NCBI RefSeq assembly: GCF_019024325.1
Contig: NZ_JAFNJS010000002.1
Span: 832,998 to 896,997, forward strand
Source: Falsiroseomonas tokyonensis
Lineage (GTDB): Bacteria > Pseudomonadota > Alphaproteobacteria > Acetobacterales > Acetobacteraceae
Reading direction: 5' to 3'
DNA length: 64,000 bases
Shown: in pieces, positions 1-7,499 of the stretch
Position numbering within the stretch: position 1 is the stretch's first letter
Layout of the letters: each line of letters begins with the position of its first letter
Notes under the pieces: model-generated
Databases searched by the model: none
Told to the model about the DNA's origin: nothing
Seen by the model: the letters and a program-made list of their open reading frames with translations, nothing else
Made by a program: the position numbers and the translations under genes

Positions 1-1
1 G

Positions 2-1057
2 GCGCTGCTGCTGCCCGCCCTGGTCGATGGCCATATGCATCTGGACAAGACCCTGTTCGGCCTGCCCTGGCAGCCGCATGCCGCGCAGCCCTTCCGGCAG
101 AGCCGCATCGAAACCGACCAGCGCCTGCTGCCCAGCCTGCCGCTCTCCACCGCGGAACGGGCGGGCGCGCTGATCCGCCGCTGCGTCGCCCATGGCACCG
201 CGCATATCCGCACCCATGCCGACATCACCCCCGATTTCGGCCTGACCGCGCTGCATGGCGTGCTGGAGGCGAAGGCCGCGCATGCCCATGCGGTGACGGT
301 GCAGGTGGTGGCCTTCCCGCAGGCCGGCGTGATGCGCCAGGGCGGCGCGCCGATGCTGGACCTGCTCGACTCCGCGATCCGCGAGGGTGCGGACCTGGTC
401 GGCGGCATCGATCCCTGCGAGGTGGATCGCAACCCCTCCGGCCAGCTGGACGGCCTCTTCGCCATCGCGGCGCGCCGCGGCGTCGGCCTCGACATCCATC
501 TGCACGAGCCGGGCGAGCTCGGCCTCTACAGTCTGCAGGAGATCTGCGCGCGCGCGAAATCGGCGGGGATGCAGGGGCATGTCACCATCAGCCACGGCTT
601 CTGCCTCGGCCGCATTTCCGAATCCAAGCAGAAGGCGGCGGCGGCGCTGATGGCGGAGTCGGGCGTGTCCCTCGTCACCCATGGCGCCGGCGGGGCCACC
701 CTGCCGCCCCTGATGCTGCTGCGGCGGGAGGGCGTGCGCGTCTTCTGCGGCAATGACGATGTGCGCGACACCTGGAGCCCCTATGGCAATGGCGACATGC
801 TGGAGCGCGCCGCGGTGATCGGCTGGCGCGAGGATCTGCGCACCGACCCGCTGCTGGAGGACCTGTTCGCCATGGTCTCGGCCGAGGGCGCGCTGGCGCT
901 GGGCATCGCGCAGCACGGCATTGCGGAAGGCCATCCGGCGAACCTGTTCAGCATCGCGGCGGAGAATGTGCCGGAGGCGATCGGCCAGCATCCGCCGCGC
1001 GGGCTGGTCTTCCATGCCGGGCGCCTGGTCGCGCGCGATGGCGCCTGGGTGGGTTGA
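2..1057 (+). CDS. Cytosine-deaminase-like amidohydrolase (5' end outside window)
   Basis: The reading frame is open from the left edge, so the true start lies outside; the first internal ATG is at 35. The visible product is a metal-dependent amidohydrolase of the cytosine deaminase/N-isopropylammelide amidohydrolase group, which hydrolyses C-N bonds in heterocyclic or guanidine-like substrates in the cytoplasm. The edge encodes the strand-1 metal motif VDGHMHLDKT (HxH). Further on are DIHLHEPGE and TISHGF, which carry the other histidine ligands, and FCGNDDVRDTW with the catalytic aspartate. All expected metal ligands of the subfamily are therefore present. The next gene, a 2-hydroxyacid dehydrogenase, starts 31 bases downstream, suggesting a catabolic operon with the following Bug receptor. 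The exact substrate cannot be read from sequence. Confidence 0.9.
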   Translation, partial: ALLLPALVDGHMHLDKTLFGLPWQPHAAQPFRQSRIETDQRLLPSLPLSTAERAGALIRRCVAHGTAHIRTHADITPDFGLTALHGVLEAKAAHAHAVTVQVVAFPQAGVMRQGGAPMLDLLDSAIREGADLVGGIDPCEVDRNPSGQLDGLFAIAARRGVGLDIHLHEPGELGLYSLQEICARAKSAGMQGHVTISHGFCLGRISESKQKAAAALMAESGVSLVTHGAGGATLPPLMLLRREGVRVFCGNDDVRDTWSPYGNGDMLERAAVIGWREDLRTDPLLEDLFAMVSAEGALALGIAQHGIAEGHPANLFSIAAENVPEAIGQHPPRGLVFHAGRLVARDGAWVG

Positions 1058-1088
1058 CGCCCAGCGCGGTCCTGCGAGGCTCCGCCGC

Positions 1089-2081
1089 ATGCGCATCCAT
1101 ATCCAGAATCCCCAGGGCGAGACGCTCTTCCCCGTCACGCCCGCCCAGGTCGCCGCCGCCCTGGCCCGCCACCCCGAGATCGGCTCGCCCGAATTCTCCT
1201 ATGCCGAGGACGATGCCGGCTTCGCCGCCGCCATGGCCGAGGCGGAGGTCCTGCTGACCTGGACCCGCGTGGTGAAGGCGCGCTTCCCGGTCGGCGCCCT
1301 GCCGGGCATCGCGCCCAGGCTGAAGGTGATCGCCTGCACCTCCGCCGGGCTCGATGGGCTCTCGCCCTTCACCTGGCTGCCGCCGGAGATCGTGCTGCTG
1401 AACAACCGCGGCGCGCATGCGGCCAAGGCCGGCGAATTCGCGCTGATGTCGCTGCTGATGCTGGCCAACCACATCCCCTTCTTCGGCACGCAGCAGCGGG
1501 GCGAGAGCTGGACCAAGCGCTTCGGATCGACGCTGGCCGGCCGAACGGTCTGCATCCTGGGTCTCGGCAGCATCGGCGGCACGGCGGCCAAGCACGCCAA
1601 GGCCTTCGGCATGAAGGTGATCGGCGTGCGCAACAGCGCCACGCCGCATGAGCATTGCGACGAGGTGGTTACCACCGCCGGCCTCGACTCCGCGCTCGCG
1701 CGCGCCGAATTCCTGCTGCTGGCCTGCCCGCTGACGCCGGAGACGCGCGGGCTGATCGACCGCCGCCGCATCGGCCTGCTGCCCGCCGGCGCCAAGCTGG
1801 TGAACATGGCGCGCGGCGCGGTCTGGGACCAGGACGCGGTCTGCGATGCGCTGGAGGCCGGCGCGCTGGCCGGCGTGGTGACCGATGTCGCGGTGCCGGA
1901 GCCGCTGCCGGCGGGCCACCGCCTGTGGCGCACGCCGGGCATGCTGGTGGTCCCCCACGTCTCCTCCGACGACCCCGCCACCTACAACGACGACACGCTG
2001 GACATCCTGTTCCGCAACCTGCTCGCCATGCGGGCAGGCCAGCCGGCGCCGAACCGGGTGGAGCCAGAACGGGGCTATTGA
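1089..2081 (+). CDS. D-isomer-specific 2-hydroxyacid dehydrogenase
   Basis: This 330-residue protein is an NAD(P)-dependent oxidoreductase of the D-2-hydroxyacid dehydrogenase family, which reduces 2-keto acids or oxidises D-2-hydroxy acids. The Rossmann nucleotide-binding motif GLGSIGG sits near residue 160, followed by LVNMARGAVWDQDA with the family's substrate-side arginine and VVPHVSSDD near the C-terminus, which supplies the catalytic histidine region. I chose the ATG at 1089 because GAGG lies 8 bases upstream and the upstream in-frame sequence overlaps the amidohydrolase in a non-natural-looking composition. It lies between an amidohydrolase and a Bug receptor, so it probably handles a keto or hydroxy acid from the same pathway. 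Substrate unknown. Confidence 0.9.
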   Translation: MRIHIQNPQGETLFPVTPAQVAAALARHPEIGSPEFSYAEDDAGFAAAMAEAEVLLTWTRVVKARFPVGALPGIAPRLKVIACTSAGLDGLSPFTWLPPEIVLLNNRGAHAAKAGEFALMSLLMLANHIPFFGTQQRGESWTKRFGSTLAGRTVCILGLGSIGGTAAKHAKAFGMKVIGVRNSATPHEHCDEVVTTAGLDSALARAEFLLLACPLTPETRGLIDRRRIGLLPAGAKLVNMARGAVWDQDAVCDALEAGALAGVVTDVAVPEPLPAGHRLWRTPGMLVVPHVSSDDPATYNDDTLDILFRNLLAMRAGQPAPNRVEPERGY

Positions 2082-2137
2082 TGGCGCCGGGCGGCAGGCC
2101 GTAGCGTCAGCCTCCGCTGAACGAGGATGCCGCCGCC

Positions 2138-3115
2138 ATGAGCCTCACCCGCCGCACGCTTCTGGCCGCCACGGCGCTGGGCGCTGCCACGCCGGCACTT
2201 GCCCAGCCCGCCTGGCCGACGCGGCCCGTCCGCCTGATCGTCCCGGCGCCGGGCGGCGGCGGCACCGCGGATACGCTGGCGCGCATTTTTGCCCAGGAGC
2301 TCGAAAAGCGCCTGCCGCAGCCGGTGGTGGTGGAGAACAGGGGCGGCGCCGCCGGCAATATCGGCGCCAATGCCGCGGCGCGGTCGGATCCGGATGGGCA
2401 TGCCATCCTCTGGGGCTGGGCCGGCACGCTGGCGACCAACCCGGCGATGTACCGGGACATGCCCTTCGACCCGGTCCGGGATTTCACGCCCGTCGTGCTG
2501 ATCGGCAGCGTGCCCAACATCCTCACCGTGAACAACGACGTGCCGGTGCGCGACCTCGCGGCCTTCACGGCCTATGCCAAGGCGCATCCCGGCGGCATCA
2601 ACCACGGCACCACGGGCAATGGCTCCTCCATGCATCTGGCGGCGGAGCTCTTCGCCTCCCGCACCGGGACGCAGCTGACCCATGTGCCCTATGCGGCGCC
2701 GGCGGCCGCCACCACGGACCTGATCGCCGGGCGCATCCAGGCCATGTTCAACCTGGTGACCGGCGCCAAGCCGCTGGTGGAGGCCGGGCGGGTGCGCGCC
2801 ATCGCGGTGCTGGCGGACAGCCGCGTGCCGCAACTGCCGGATGTGCCCACGACGGCGGAGCTCGGCATGCCCGGCCTCGCCTTCGGCACCTGGTTCTGCC
2901 TGATGCTGCCGAAGGGCGCCGCGCCCGCGCTGGTCGCGCGCATCAACGCGCTGGCGAATGAGGTCCTGGCCGACCCCGCCGCACGCCAGCGGCTGGAGGC
3001 CGCCGGCATGGCCTTCGACGGTGGCGGCACGCCGGAACGCCTCGCCACCTATCTGCGCGAGGAGATGGTCCGCCACGCGGAGCTGGTGCGGATCTCCGGC
3101 GCGCAGATCAACTGA
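2138..3115 (+). CDS. Bug-family tripartite tricarboxylate transporter receptor
   Basis: This 325-residue exported solute receptor belongs to the Bug/TctC family, whose members bind carboxylates or related small molecules in the periplasm for tripartite tricarboxylate transporters. The N-terminus is a Tat-type signal (RRTLLAATALGAA, cleavage probably after ALAQ), followed by the family opening WPTRPVRLIVPAPGGG, a ligand-loop segment GGAAGNIGANAAARS and the GINHGTTGNGSSMHL segment. No TctA or TctB membrane subunit is present nearby, which is common for this greatly expanded family in Acetobacteraceae and Burkholderiales. It probably captures the substrate of the upstream enzymes, but that link is inferred from position only. 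Confidence 0.92.
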   Translation: MSLTRRTLLAATALGAATPALAQPAWPTRPVRLIVPAPGGGGTADTLARIFAQELEKRLPQPVVVENRGGAAGNIGANAAARSDPDGHAILWGWAGTLATNPAMYRDMPFDPVRDFTPVVLIGSVPNILTVNNDVPVRDLAAFTAYAKAHPGGINHGTTGNGSSMHLAAELFASRTGTQLTHVPYAAPAAATTDLIAGRIQAMFNLVTGAKPLVEAGRVRAIAVLADSRVPQLPDVPTTAELGMPGLAFGTWFCLMLPKGAAPALVARINALANEVLADPAARQRLEAAGMAFDGGGTPERLATYLREEMVRHAELVRISGAQIN

Positions 3116-3130
3116 TCGGTGCGGCCGCGC

Positions 3131-3164
3131 AAAAAAGCCCTCTCCCCCCGACGGGGGGAGAGGG
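3131..3164 (-). terminator. Rho-independent terminator of the CMD/AhpD pair
   Basis: A perfect 12-bp stem (3138-3149 with 3153-3164, loop GAC) is followed on the minus strand by six T residues (complement of 3131-3136). It lies 36 bases beyond the minus-strand stop at 3200. The stem may also slow transcription from the plus-strand Bug gene, but that side lacks a T run. Confidence 0.85.
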
Positions 3165-3199
3165 TTGGGTGAGGGGGGCCGAGGGCGTTTTGCGCCCTG

Positions 3200-3772
3200 C
3201 TACACCCCCCGCGGCAGCAGCGGATCGCCCAGCGTCAGCATCAGCCGGTTGGCATTGGCGAACATCGCCACCGAATGGATCAGGTCGAGGATCTCGAGGT
3301 CGTCCAGCCCCGCCGCGCGCAGCGGCGCCAGATGCTGGGCGGTGACGGCGCCGGGGTCGCAGGTCAGCGCCTCGGTGAAATCGGCCATCGCCTTGCGGCG
3401 CGGATCGGGCTCCGCGGCCCAGCCCTCATCCAGCAGGCGCTGCATGGCGGGTTCCTCGCCCGTCAGCTCGACGAAGCGCTTGGCATGGACCGAGGTGCAG
3501 AAGACGCAGCCATTCACCATGGAGACCACGGCGGTGGACAGCTCGCGATCCGCGCGATCGAGCCCGCCCTCGGCGTACATGACGATATTGAATAGCGCGC
3601 CGCGCTCGCCCAGCGAGCCCGGATCATGCGCCAGCGTCAGGAAATAGGTGGAGCGCCGCTGCGCCGGCGGGCAGGCCTCCAACGCCGCGAGCTGTTCGGG
3701 GGTGGCGGTCTCGGCCTTCACGGGGGCCAGGCGCGGGCGCCAGCCGACGGGCTTCAGGGTGAAGCGGCTCAT
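3200..3772 (-). CDS. AhpD-fold alkylhydroperoxidase-domain protein
   Basis: This 190-residue protein belongs to the carboxymuconolactone decarboxylase/AhpD superfamily. The redox signature CVFCTSVHAKRF carries C89, C92 and H96, and the acidic residue expected before the helix is in the segment DRADRELSTAV. Such proteins reduce peroxides or act as disulfide carriers. The ATG overlaps the stop of the upstream CMD gene by four bases, so the two are translationally coupled. The pair resembles the paired alkylhydroperoxidase-domain/CMD-domain proteins known from Agrobacterium vitis (Avi_7169/Avi_7170 type) that accompany uptake genes; this matches the neighbouring Bug receptor. Family assignment is firm; the physiological substrate is unknown. 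Confidence 0.85.
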   Translation of the reverse strand: MSRFTLKPVGWRPRLAPVKAETATPEQLAALEACPPAQRRSTYFLTLAHDPGSLGERGALFNIVMYAEGGLDRADRELSTAVVSMVNGCVFCTSVHAKRFVELTGEEPAMQRLLDEGWAAEPDPRRKAMADFTEALTCDPGAVTAQHLAPLRAAGLDDLEILDLIHSVAMFANANRLMLTLGDPLLPRGV

Positions 3773-4218
3773 GCAGCCTTCTCCTGCATCAGGGCGCGCA
3801 GCCCGGCCAGCAGCCGCACCTGGTAGGGCACGAAGGCGATGAGCTGCGTCGCCGCCACGATGTCGCGGGAGGTCAGGCCGAGGGCCACCAGGCCATCGAT
3901 ATCCGCCTTGGAGGTGGATTCCGGCGCCATGGCCGTCTTCTCGGCATAGGCCAGCAGCGCGTCCAGACGCGGGGAGGGGGTGGGGGAAGGGGCAAGTCCG
4001 GCAAAATGCGCCGCCAGCGCCGCCTCGCCCTCGCGCTCCGCCACATGGCGGGCCAGCGCCGCACGCTCGGCCAGGCTCAGACCGCCCGGATCGGCGGGCA
4101 GCAGCAATTCGCGATAGGCGCCCTCGGCATGGCGCAGGGCTTCCGGGCGCTGGCGACGGAGGCGGCCCAGCGGGCTGTCCGGCGCCAGGCCGAGAATGTC
4201 TTCGATCAGGTCAGGCAA
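3769..4218 (-). CDS. CMD-domain protein, partner of the AhpD-like gene
   Basis: This is a 149-residue helical protein with the CMD-domain partner features: MPDLIEDILGLAP at the N-terminus and a C-terminal helical segment LTSRDIVAATQLIAFVPYQ that matches the CMD fold but lacks a CxxC pair. It therefore cannot perform the thiol chemistry of the gene it precedes and may be a structural or regulatory partner. A low-complexity G-rich stretch (3967-3990 on the plus strand) encodes the linker LAPSPTPSPRLD. The gene is 16 bases downstream of a Bug receptor on the same strand and overlaps the AhpD-like gene by four bases, forming a three-gene operon. Confidence 0.75.
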   Translation of the reverse strand: MPDLIEDILGLAPDSPLGRLRRQRPEALRHAEGAYRELLLPADPGGLSLAERAALARHVAEREGEAALAAHFAGLAPSPTPSPRLDALLAYAEKTAMAPESTSKADIDGLVALGLTSRDIVAATQLIAFVPYQVRLLAGLRALMQEKAA

Positions 4219-4234
4219 GTCGGTCCTCGGGTGG

Positions 4235-5233
4235 CTATTGCACCAGGATGTTGCCCTGCTGGACCACCTGGCGCCAGCGGGCCAGCTCCGCCGTCACCAG
4301 CGCGGCATATTCGGCGGAGGGCACGGGCCGCGGCTGGGTGCCGCGCTCCGCCAGCTGCGCCTGCATGGCGGGGTCGGACAGCGCGGAGCGGGCGGCATCC
4401 CCCATCCGCTGCACCACGGCATCGGAGGCGCTGCGATGGGTATGCAGGCCGAACCAGGCCTCGGCGGAGAAGCCCACCAGGTTGAACTCCGCCCCCAGCT
4501 CCGCCAGCGCCGGGACATCCGGCAGTTCCGGCAGGCGGACGGCGGAGGTGACGGCCAGGGGCAGGACGGTGCCGGCGCGGATCTGCGGCAGGGCGGTGGG
4601 CAGGTTGTCGATGAAGGTATCGACCTCGCCGCCCATCACCGCCACCATGCCGGGCCCGGCGCCGCGATAGGGCACGTGCTGCAGCCCGGCGCCGGTCTGC
4701 TGGTTGATCAGCTCCCCGGTCAGATGGGTGGAGGTGCCATTGCCGGCGGAGGCGAAGTTGCGCATCCCGGGCCGCGCCTTGGCATCGCGCAGGAAGGCCC
4801 GCACGTCGCCGCCCGGCACCTTGCCCGGATTGGCGACCCAGACATTCGGCACCGTCACCATCAGCGTCAGGGCGCGGAAATCGGTCTCCGCATTGTAGGT
4901 CAGGTTGCGGTAGAGCGCGGGGGCGATGCCGTGGGAGGCGATCTGCGAGACGAACATCGCATGGTCGTCGCCTTCGCGGGCGAAGCGGCCGGCGGCGGTG
5001 GTGCTGCCAGCGCCGGGCTGGTTCTCCACCACCACGGCGCGGCCTAGCCGGTCGCGCATCGCCTGGGCGACCAGGCGGGCCACCACATCCGTGGTGCCGC
5101 CGGGCGGGAAGGGGACGATCATGCGCAGGTCGCGATTGGGCCAGGCGGCCTGCGCCAAGGCGGGGGCGGCCAGCGCGGCGGCGCCGGCCGCCAGCAGGCC
5201 GCGGCGGCCCAGTTCTGCTTTTGTCATTCCCAT
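4235..5233 (-). CDS. Second Bug-family TTT receptor, first gene of the CMD operon
   Basis: This 332-residue Bug/TctC periplasmic receptor has a Tat signal with GRRGLLAAGAAALAA and cleavage near ALAQA, then WPNRDLRMIVPFPPGG, QPGAGSTTAAG and FASAGNGTSTHLTGEL, all family hallmarks. I chose the ATG at 5233 because GGGAG lies four bases upstream; an ATG at 5227 is also possible, and an upstream in-frame start at 5266 has no good ribosome site. It heads an operon with the CMD and AhpD-like genes. No membrane components are encoded here, so the permease must be shared or elsewhere. Confidence 0.92.
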   Translation of the reverse strand: MGMTKAELGRRGLLAAGAAALAAPALAQAAWPNRDLRMIVPFPPGGTTDVVARLVAQAMRDRLGRAVVVENQPGAGSTTAAGRFAREGDDHAMFVSQIASHGIAPALYRNLTYNAETDFRALTLMVTVPNVWVANPGKVPGGDVRAFLRDAKARPGMRNFASAGNGTSTHLTGELINQQTGAGLQHVPYRGAGPGMVAVMGGEVDTFIDNLPTALPQIRAGTVLPLAVTSAVRLPELPDVPALAELGAEFNLVGFSAEAWFGLHTHRSASDAVVQRMGDAARSALSDPAMQAQLAERGTQPRPVPSAEYAALVTAELARWRQVVQQGNILVQ

Positions 5234-5343
5234 CGGTCTCCCGGTTGTTTTCCCGACCTTCGCCAATGATCGTCGCCCTGTCGAGGCTTCCGATGCCGCT
5301 GGGGTCCGATTAGCGTACCGGCTGCATTCCAGAGGACCGGCCG

Positions 5344-6342
5344 ATGACCGACCTGCCCCCCAACCATCCGCCCCATGACGCCGGCGGCCGCTTCGACGGC
5401 CCCGTGATCCGCGCGGAGCACGAGGCCGCGCATTGGGAGAAGGAGGCGGATGCGATCCGCATGCTGCTGTCCGACGCGAAGCGCCGGCTTTTCACCACCG
5501 ATGAAAGCCGGCGGGTGCAGGAACAGCTGGACGACGCGACCTATTGGGCCATGCCCTATTACGAGCGCTGGATCCTGGCCTTCTCCAGCCTGATGATTTC
5601 GAAGGGCGTGGTGCCGGAGGCCGAGCTGCTGGCCGAGGAGGCGCGGCTGCGCGAAGCGGAGCTGGATGTGGTGGAGGATCATCACAACCACCATGACGAT
5701 CACGGCCATGATCACGATCATGACCACGACCACGACCATGAGCATCACCCGTATCAGGAAGATCACGACGCGGCGGAGGAACGGCTCTCGCCGCTACGCC
5801 TGCGGGGCGTTGCCATGCGCAACCTGCTGCTGGCCAAGGGCGTGCTGACCGCCGCCGAGATCCGGGAGGAAATCGCGCGCATGGATGCGCGCAGCCCGCA
5901 TAACGGCGCCGCGATCGTCGCACGCGCCTGGACCGACCCGGCCTATGCACAGCGACTGGAAGCGGATGCCGTGGCGGCGGCGGCGGAGCTCGGCCTGGAT
6001 GCGGCGGGCACCAAGCTGGCCGCGCTGTTCAACACGGCGACGCGGCACCACCTGGTGGTGTGCACGCTGTGCTCCTGCTACCCGCGCAGCATCCTCGGCC
6101 GCCCGCCCGCCTGGTACAAATCCCGCGCCTATCGCGCGCGCGCGGTGCGTGATCCGCGCGGCATTCTCGCCGAATTCGGCACCAGCCTGCCGCCGCGGGT
6201 GGAGCTGCGCGTGCACGACAGCAATGCGGAGCTGCGCTACCTGGTGGTGCCGCAGCGCCCCGCCGGCACCGAGGGCTGGGATGAGGCCCGGCTGGCGGGG
6301 CTGGTGACGCGCGACGGCATGATCGGCGTCACCACGCTGTAG
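5344..6342 (+). CDS. Single-chain nitrile hydratase/thiocyanate hydrolase-like fusion with His-rich linker
   Basis: This 332-residue protein joins two nitrile hydratase (NHase) parts. Residues 15-105 match the N-terminal domain of the NHase beta subunit (the alpha subunit of thiocyanate hydrolase), including YYERWILAF and the following KGVV motif. Residues 113-141 form a linker with 14 histidines, mostly alternating HD. Residues 150-332 are an NHase alpha/thiocyanate hydrolase gamma domain with VCTLCSCYPR (C240, C243, C245), PPAWYKSRAYR and QRPAGTEG. The CTLCSC form is typical of cobalt enzymes. The beta-subunit C-terminal barrel and a separate activator are not encoded nearby. The chemistry would be nitrile to amide, or thiocyanate or cyanide hydrolysis. 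AGAGGA precedes the ATG by 7 bases. Confidence 0.88.
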   Translation: MTDLPPNHPPHDAGGRFDGPVIRAEHEAAHWEKEADAIRMLLSDAKRRLFTTDESRRVQEQLDDATYWAMPYYERWILAFSSLMISKGVVPEAELLAEEARLREAELDVVEDHHNHHDDHGHDHDHDHDHDHEHHPYQEDHDAAEERLSPLRLRGVAMRNLLLAKGVLTAAEIREEIARMDARSPHNGAAIVARAWTDPAYAQRLEADAVAAAAELGLDAAGTKLAALFNTATRHHLVVCTLCSCYPRSILGRPPAWYKSRAYRARAVRDPRGILAEFGTSLPPRVELRVHDSNAELRYLVVPQRPAGTEGWDEARLAGLVTRDGMIGVTTL

Positions 6343-6358
6343 GGGGCGGAGGCGAAGA

Positions 6359-6390
6359 CCCCCTCTCCCATGAGAGGGGGAGGGGCTTTT
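6359..6390 (+). terminator. Terminator of the nitrile hydratase-like gene
   Basis: A perfect 9-bp stem (6359-6367 with 6372-6380, loop CCAT) is followed by AGGGGC and TTTT, 17 bases after the stop. It separates two convergent genes. Confidence 0.7.
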
Positions 6391-6392
6391 CT

Positions 6393-7094
6393 CTACTCCG
6401 CCGCGCGCGCCATGCCGAAGCGCGCGTTCAGCTCGCGCTCGACATAGTCGAGGCTTTCGACATCGGCGAACTTCATGTCGAGGTCGAAGAGATTGGCGCG
6501 ATGCGCGGAGGGGCTGCGATCGCCGCAGGCTTCCTCCACCAGCACGGTGCGGAAATTGTGGCTGAAGGCGTCCATGGCACCGGCCCGCACGCAGCCGCTG
6601 GTGGAGACGCCGCAGATGATGACGGTGTCCACCTCGTCGTAGCGCAGGAAGGCCTCCAGTGGCGTCGCGAAGAAGCAGGAGGGCTTGTTCTTCATCACGA
6701 CGCGATCGGCCTCGCGCGGCGCATAGGCTTCCGGCCATTCATCGGCGCGCGGGTCGCGGCTGTACTGGTGGTCGTTCGCGGTGCCGAGCTTCAGGTTCCA
6801 CAAGCCGCGATAGCTTGGGTGCCGGCGGTCGTCGCGGCGGCTGTAGTAGATCGGCAGGTCGAGGCGGCGGAACAGCGCGGTCAGCCGCGTCAGCGCCGCG
6901 ATCAGCGCCGGATCCTCCCGCCCGCATTGCGAATAGGCGGGGTCGACGAACATGTAGGTGGTGTCGATGTTCAGCAAAGCGGGGCGGCGGCCGATGCCGA
7001 TGCGCCGCGCGAAGCCGCCCTTGCGATAGGTCTCCAGCTCCTCATCCGGCACGAAGCCGCGCCATTTCGCCAGCTTCTCGAGGTCTTCGGTCAT
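6393..7094 (-). CDS. Isochorismatase-family cysteine hydrolase (probable amidase)
   Basis: This 233-residue cytoplasmic hydrolase belongs to the isochorismatase/N-carbamoylsarcosine amidase superfamily. The catalytic triad can be seen: aspartate in LLNIDTTYMF, lysine in MKNKPSCFF and the nucleophilic cysteine in CGVSTSGCVRA. The acid-rich C-terminal helix is also typical. Members cleave amide or carbamoyl bonds. It faces the nitrile hydratase-like gene with only 50 bases between the stops, so an amide made by that enzyme could be hydrolysed here to an acid; this is inference from position and from the common pairing of NHase with amidases. AGGAGG lies 8-9 bases before the ATG at 7094. Confidence 0.88.
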   Translation of the reverse strand: MTEDLEKLAKWRGFVPDEELETYRKGGFARRIGIGRRPALLNIDTTYMFVDPAYSQCGREDPALIAALTRLTALFRRLDLPIYYSRRDDRRHPSYRGLWNLKLGTANDHQYSRDPRADEWPEAYAPREADRVVMKNKPSCFFATPLEAFLRYDEVDTVIICGVSTSGCVRAGAMDAFSHNFRTVLVEEACGDRSPSAHRANLFDLDMKFADVESLDYVERELNARFGMARAAE

Positions 7095-7156
7095 GCTTGG
7101 GTCCTCCTGGGGGGAGGGTCGCGAGGGAGGCGCGCGGGGTCAAGCCGCGGCGGCCT

Positions 7157-7471
7157 TCAGCTTGCCAGCTTCAGGGTCACGATGCCGCCGACGATCAGCG
7201 CGATGCCGGCCAGGCGTCCCGCCGTGGCGGGCTCGCCCAGCAGCCAGATGCCGAGGATCGCGGTACCCACCGCGCCGATGCCGGTCCAGATGGCATAGGC
7301 GGTGCCGATCGGCAGCGACTTCAGCGCCAACGCCAGCAGCCAGAAGCTGGCCGCCATGGCGGCGATGGTCAGCACGGAGGGCCAGAGCCGGCTGAACCCC
7401 TGGGTATGCTTCAGCCCCATGGCCCAGCCGATTTCCAGCAATCCGGCACCCACCAGGTAGACCCAGGCCAT
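7157..7471 (-). CDS. sugE: SMR-family exporter, SugE/Gdx type
   Basis: This 104-residue, four-helix inner-membrane protein is a small multidrug resistance family exporter that works as a dimer driven by protons. The conserved glutamate is in [12 protein letters not shown], and the [14 protein letters not shown] segment and MKSLPIGT-like stretch match the SugE/Gdx branch, whose best-known substrate is guanidinium, rather than the EmrE drug branch. I chose the ATG at 7471 because GGAGGG is six bases upstream and because SugE proteins begin with the equivalent residues; a TTG six bases upstream is also open. The ribosome site lies in a hairpin annotated separately. Confidence 0.9.
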   Translation of the reverse strand: MAWVYLVGAGLLEIGWAMGLKHTQGFSRLWPSVLTIAAMAASFWLLALALKSLPIGTAYAIWTGIGAVGTAILGIWLLGEPATAGRLAGIALIVGGIVTLKLAS

Positions 7472-7477
7472 CGCCAA

Positions 7478-7495
7478 CCCTCCATGGATGGAGGG
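7478..7495 (-). promoter_or_regulatory. Hairpin that contains the sugE ribosome-binding site
   Basis: On the minus strand a perfect 7-bp stem CCCTCCA/TGGAGGG with a TCCA loop ends six bases before the sugE ATG. The 3' arm contains the Shine-Dalgarno sequence GGAGGG, so a folded leader would hide it. It does not have the ACGR loops of the guanidine-II riboswitch. Confidence 0.5.
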
Positions 7496-7499
7496 CTAG

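Noticed and set aside
5680..5766. Histidine-rich stretch read as a zinc transporter or metal-binding protein of its own
   Set aside because: It is in frame inside the nitrile hydratase fusion and has no transporter features.
7478..7495. Guanidine-II riboswitch upstream of sugE
   Set aside because: Only one hairpin is present and its loop is TCCA, without the two ACGR loops that define that riboswitch.
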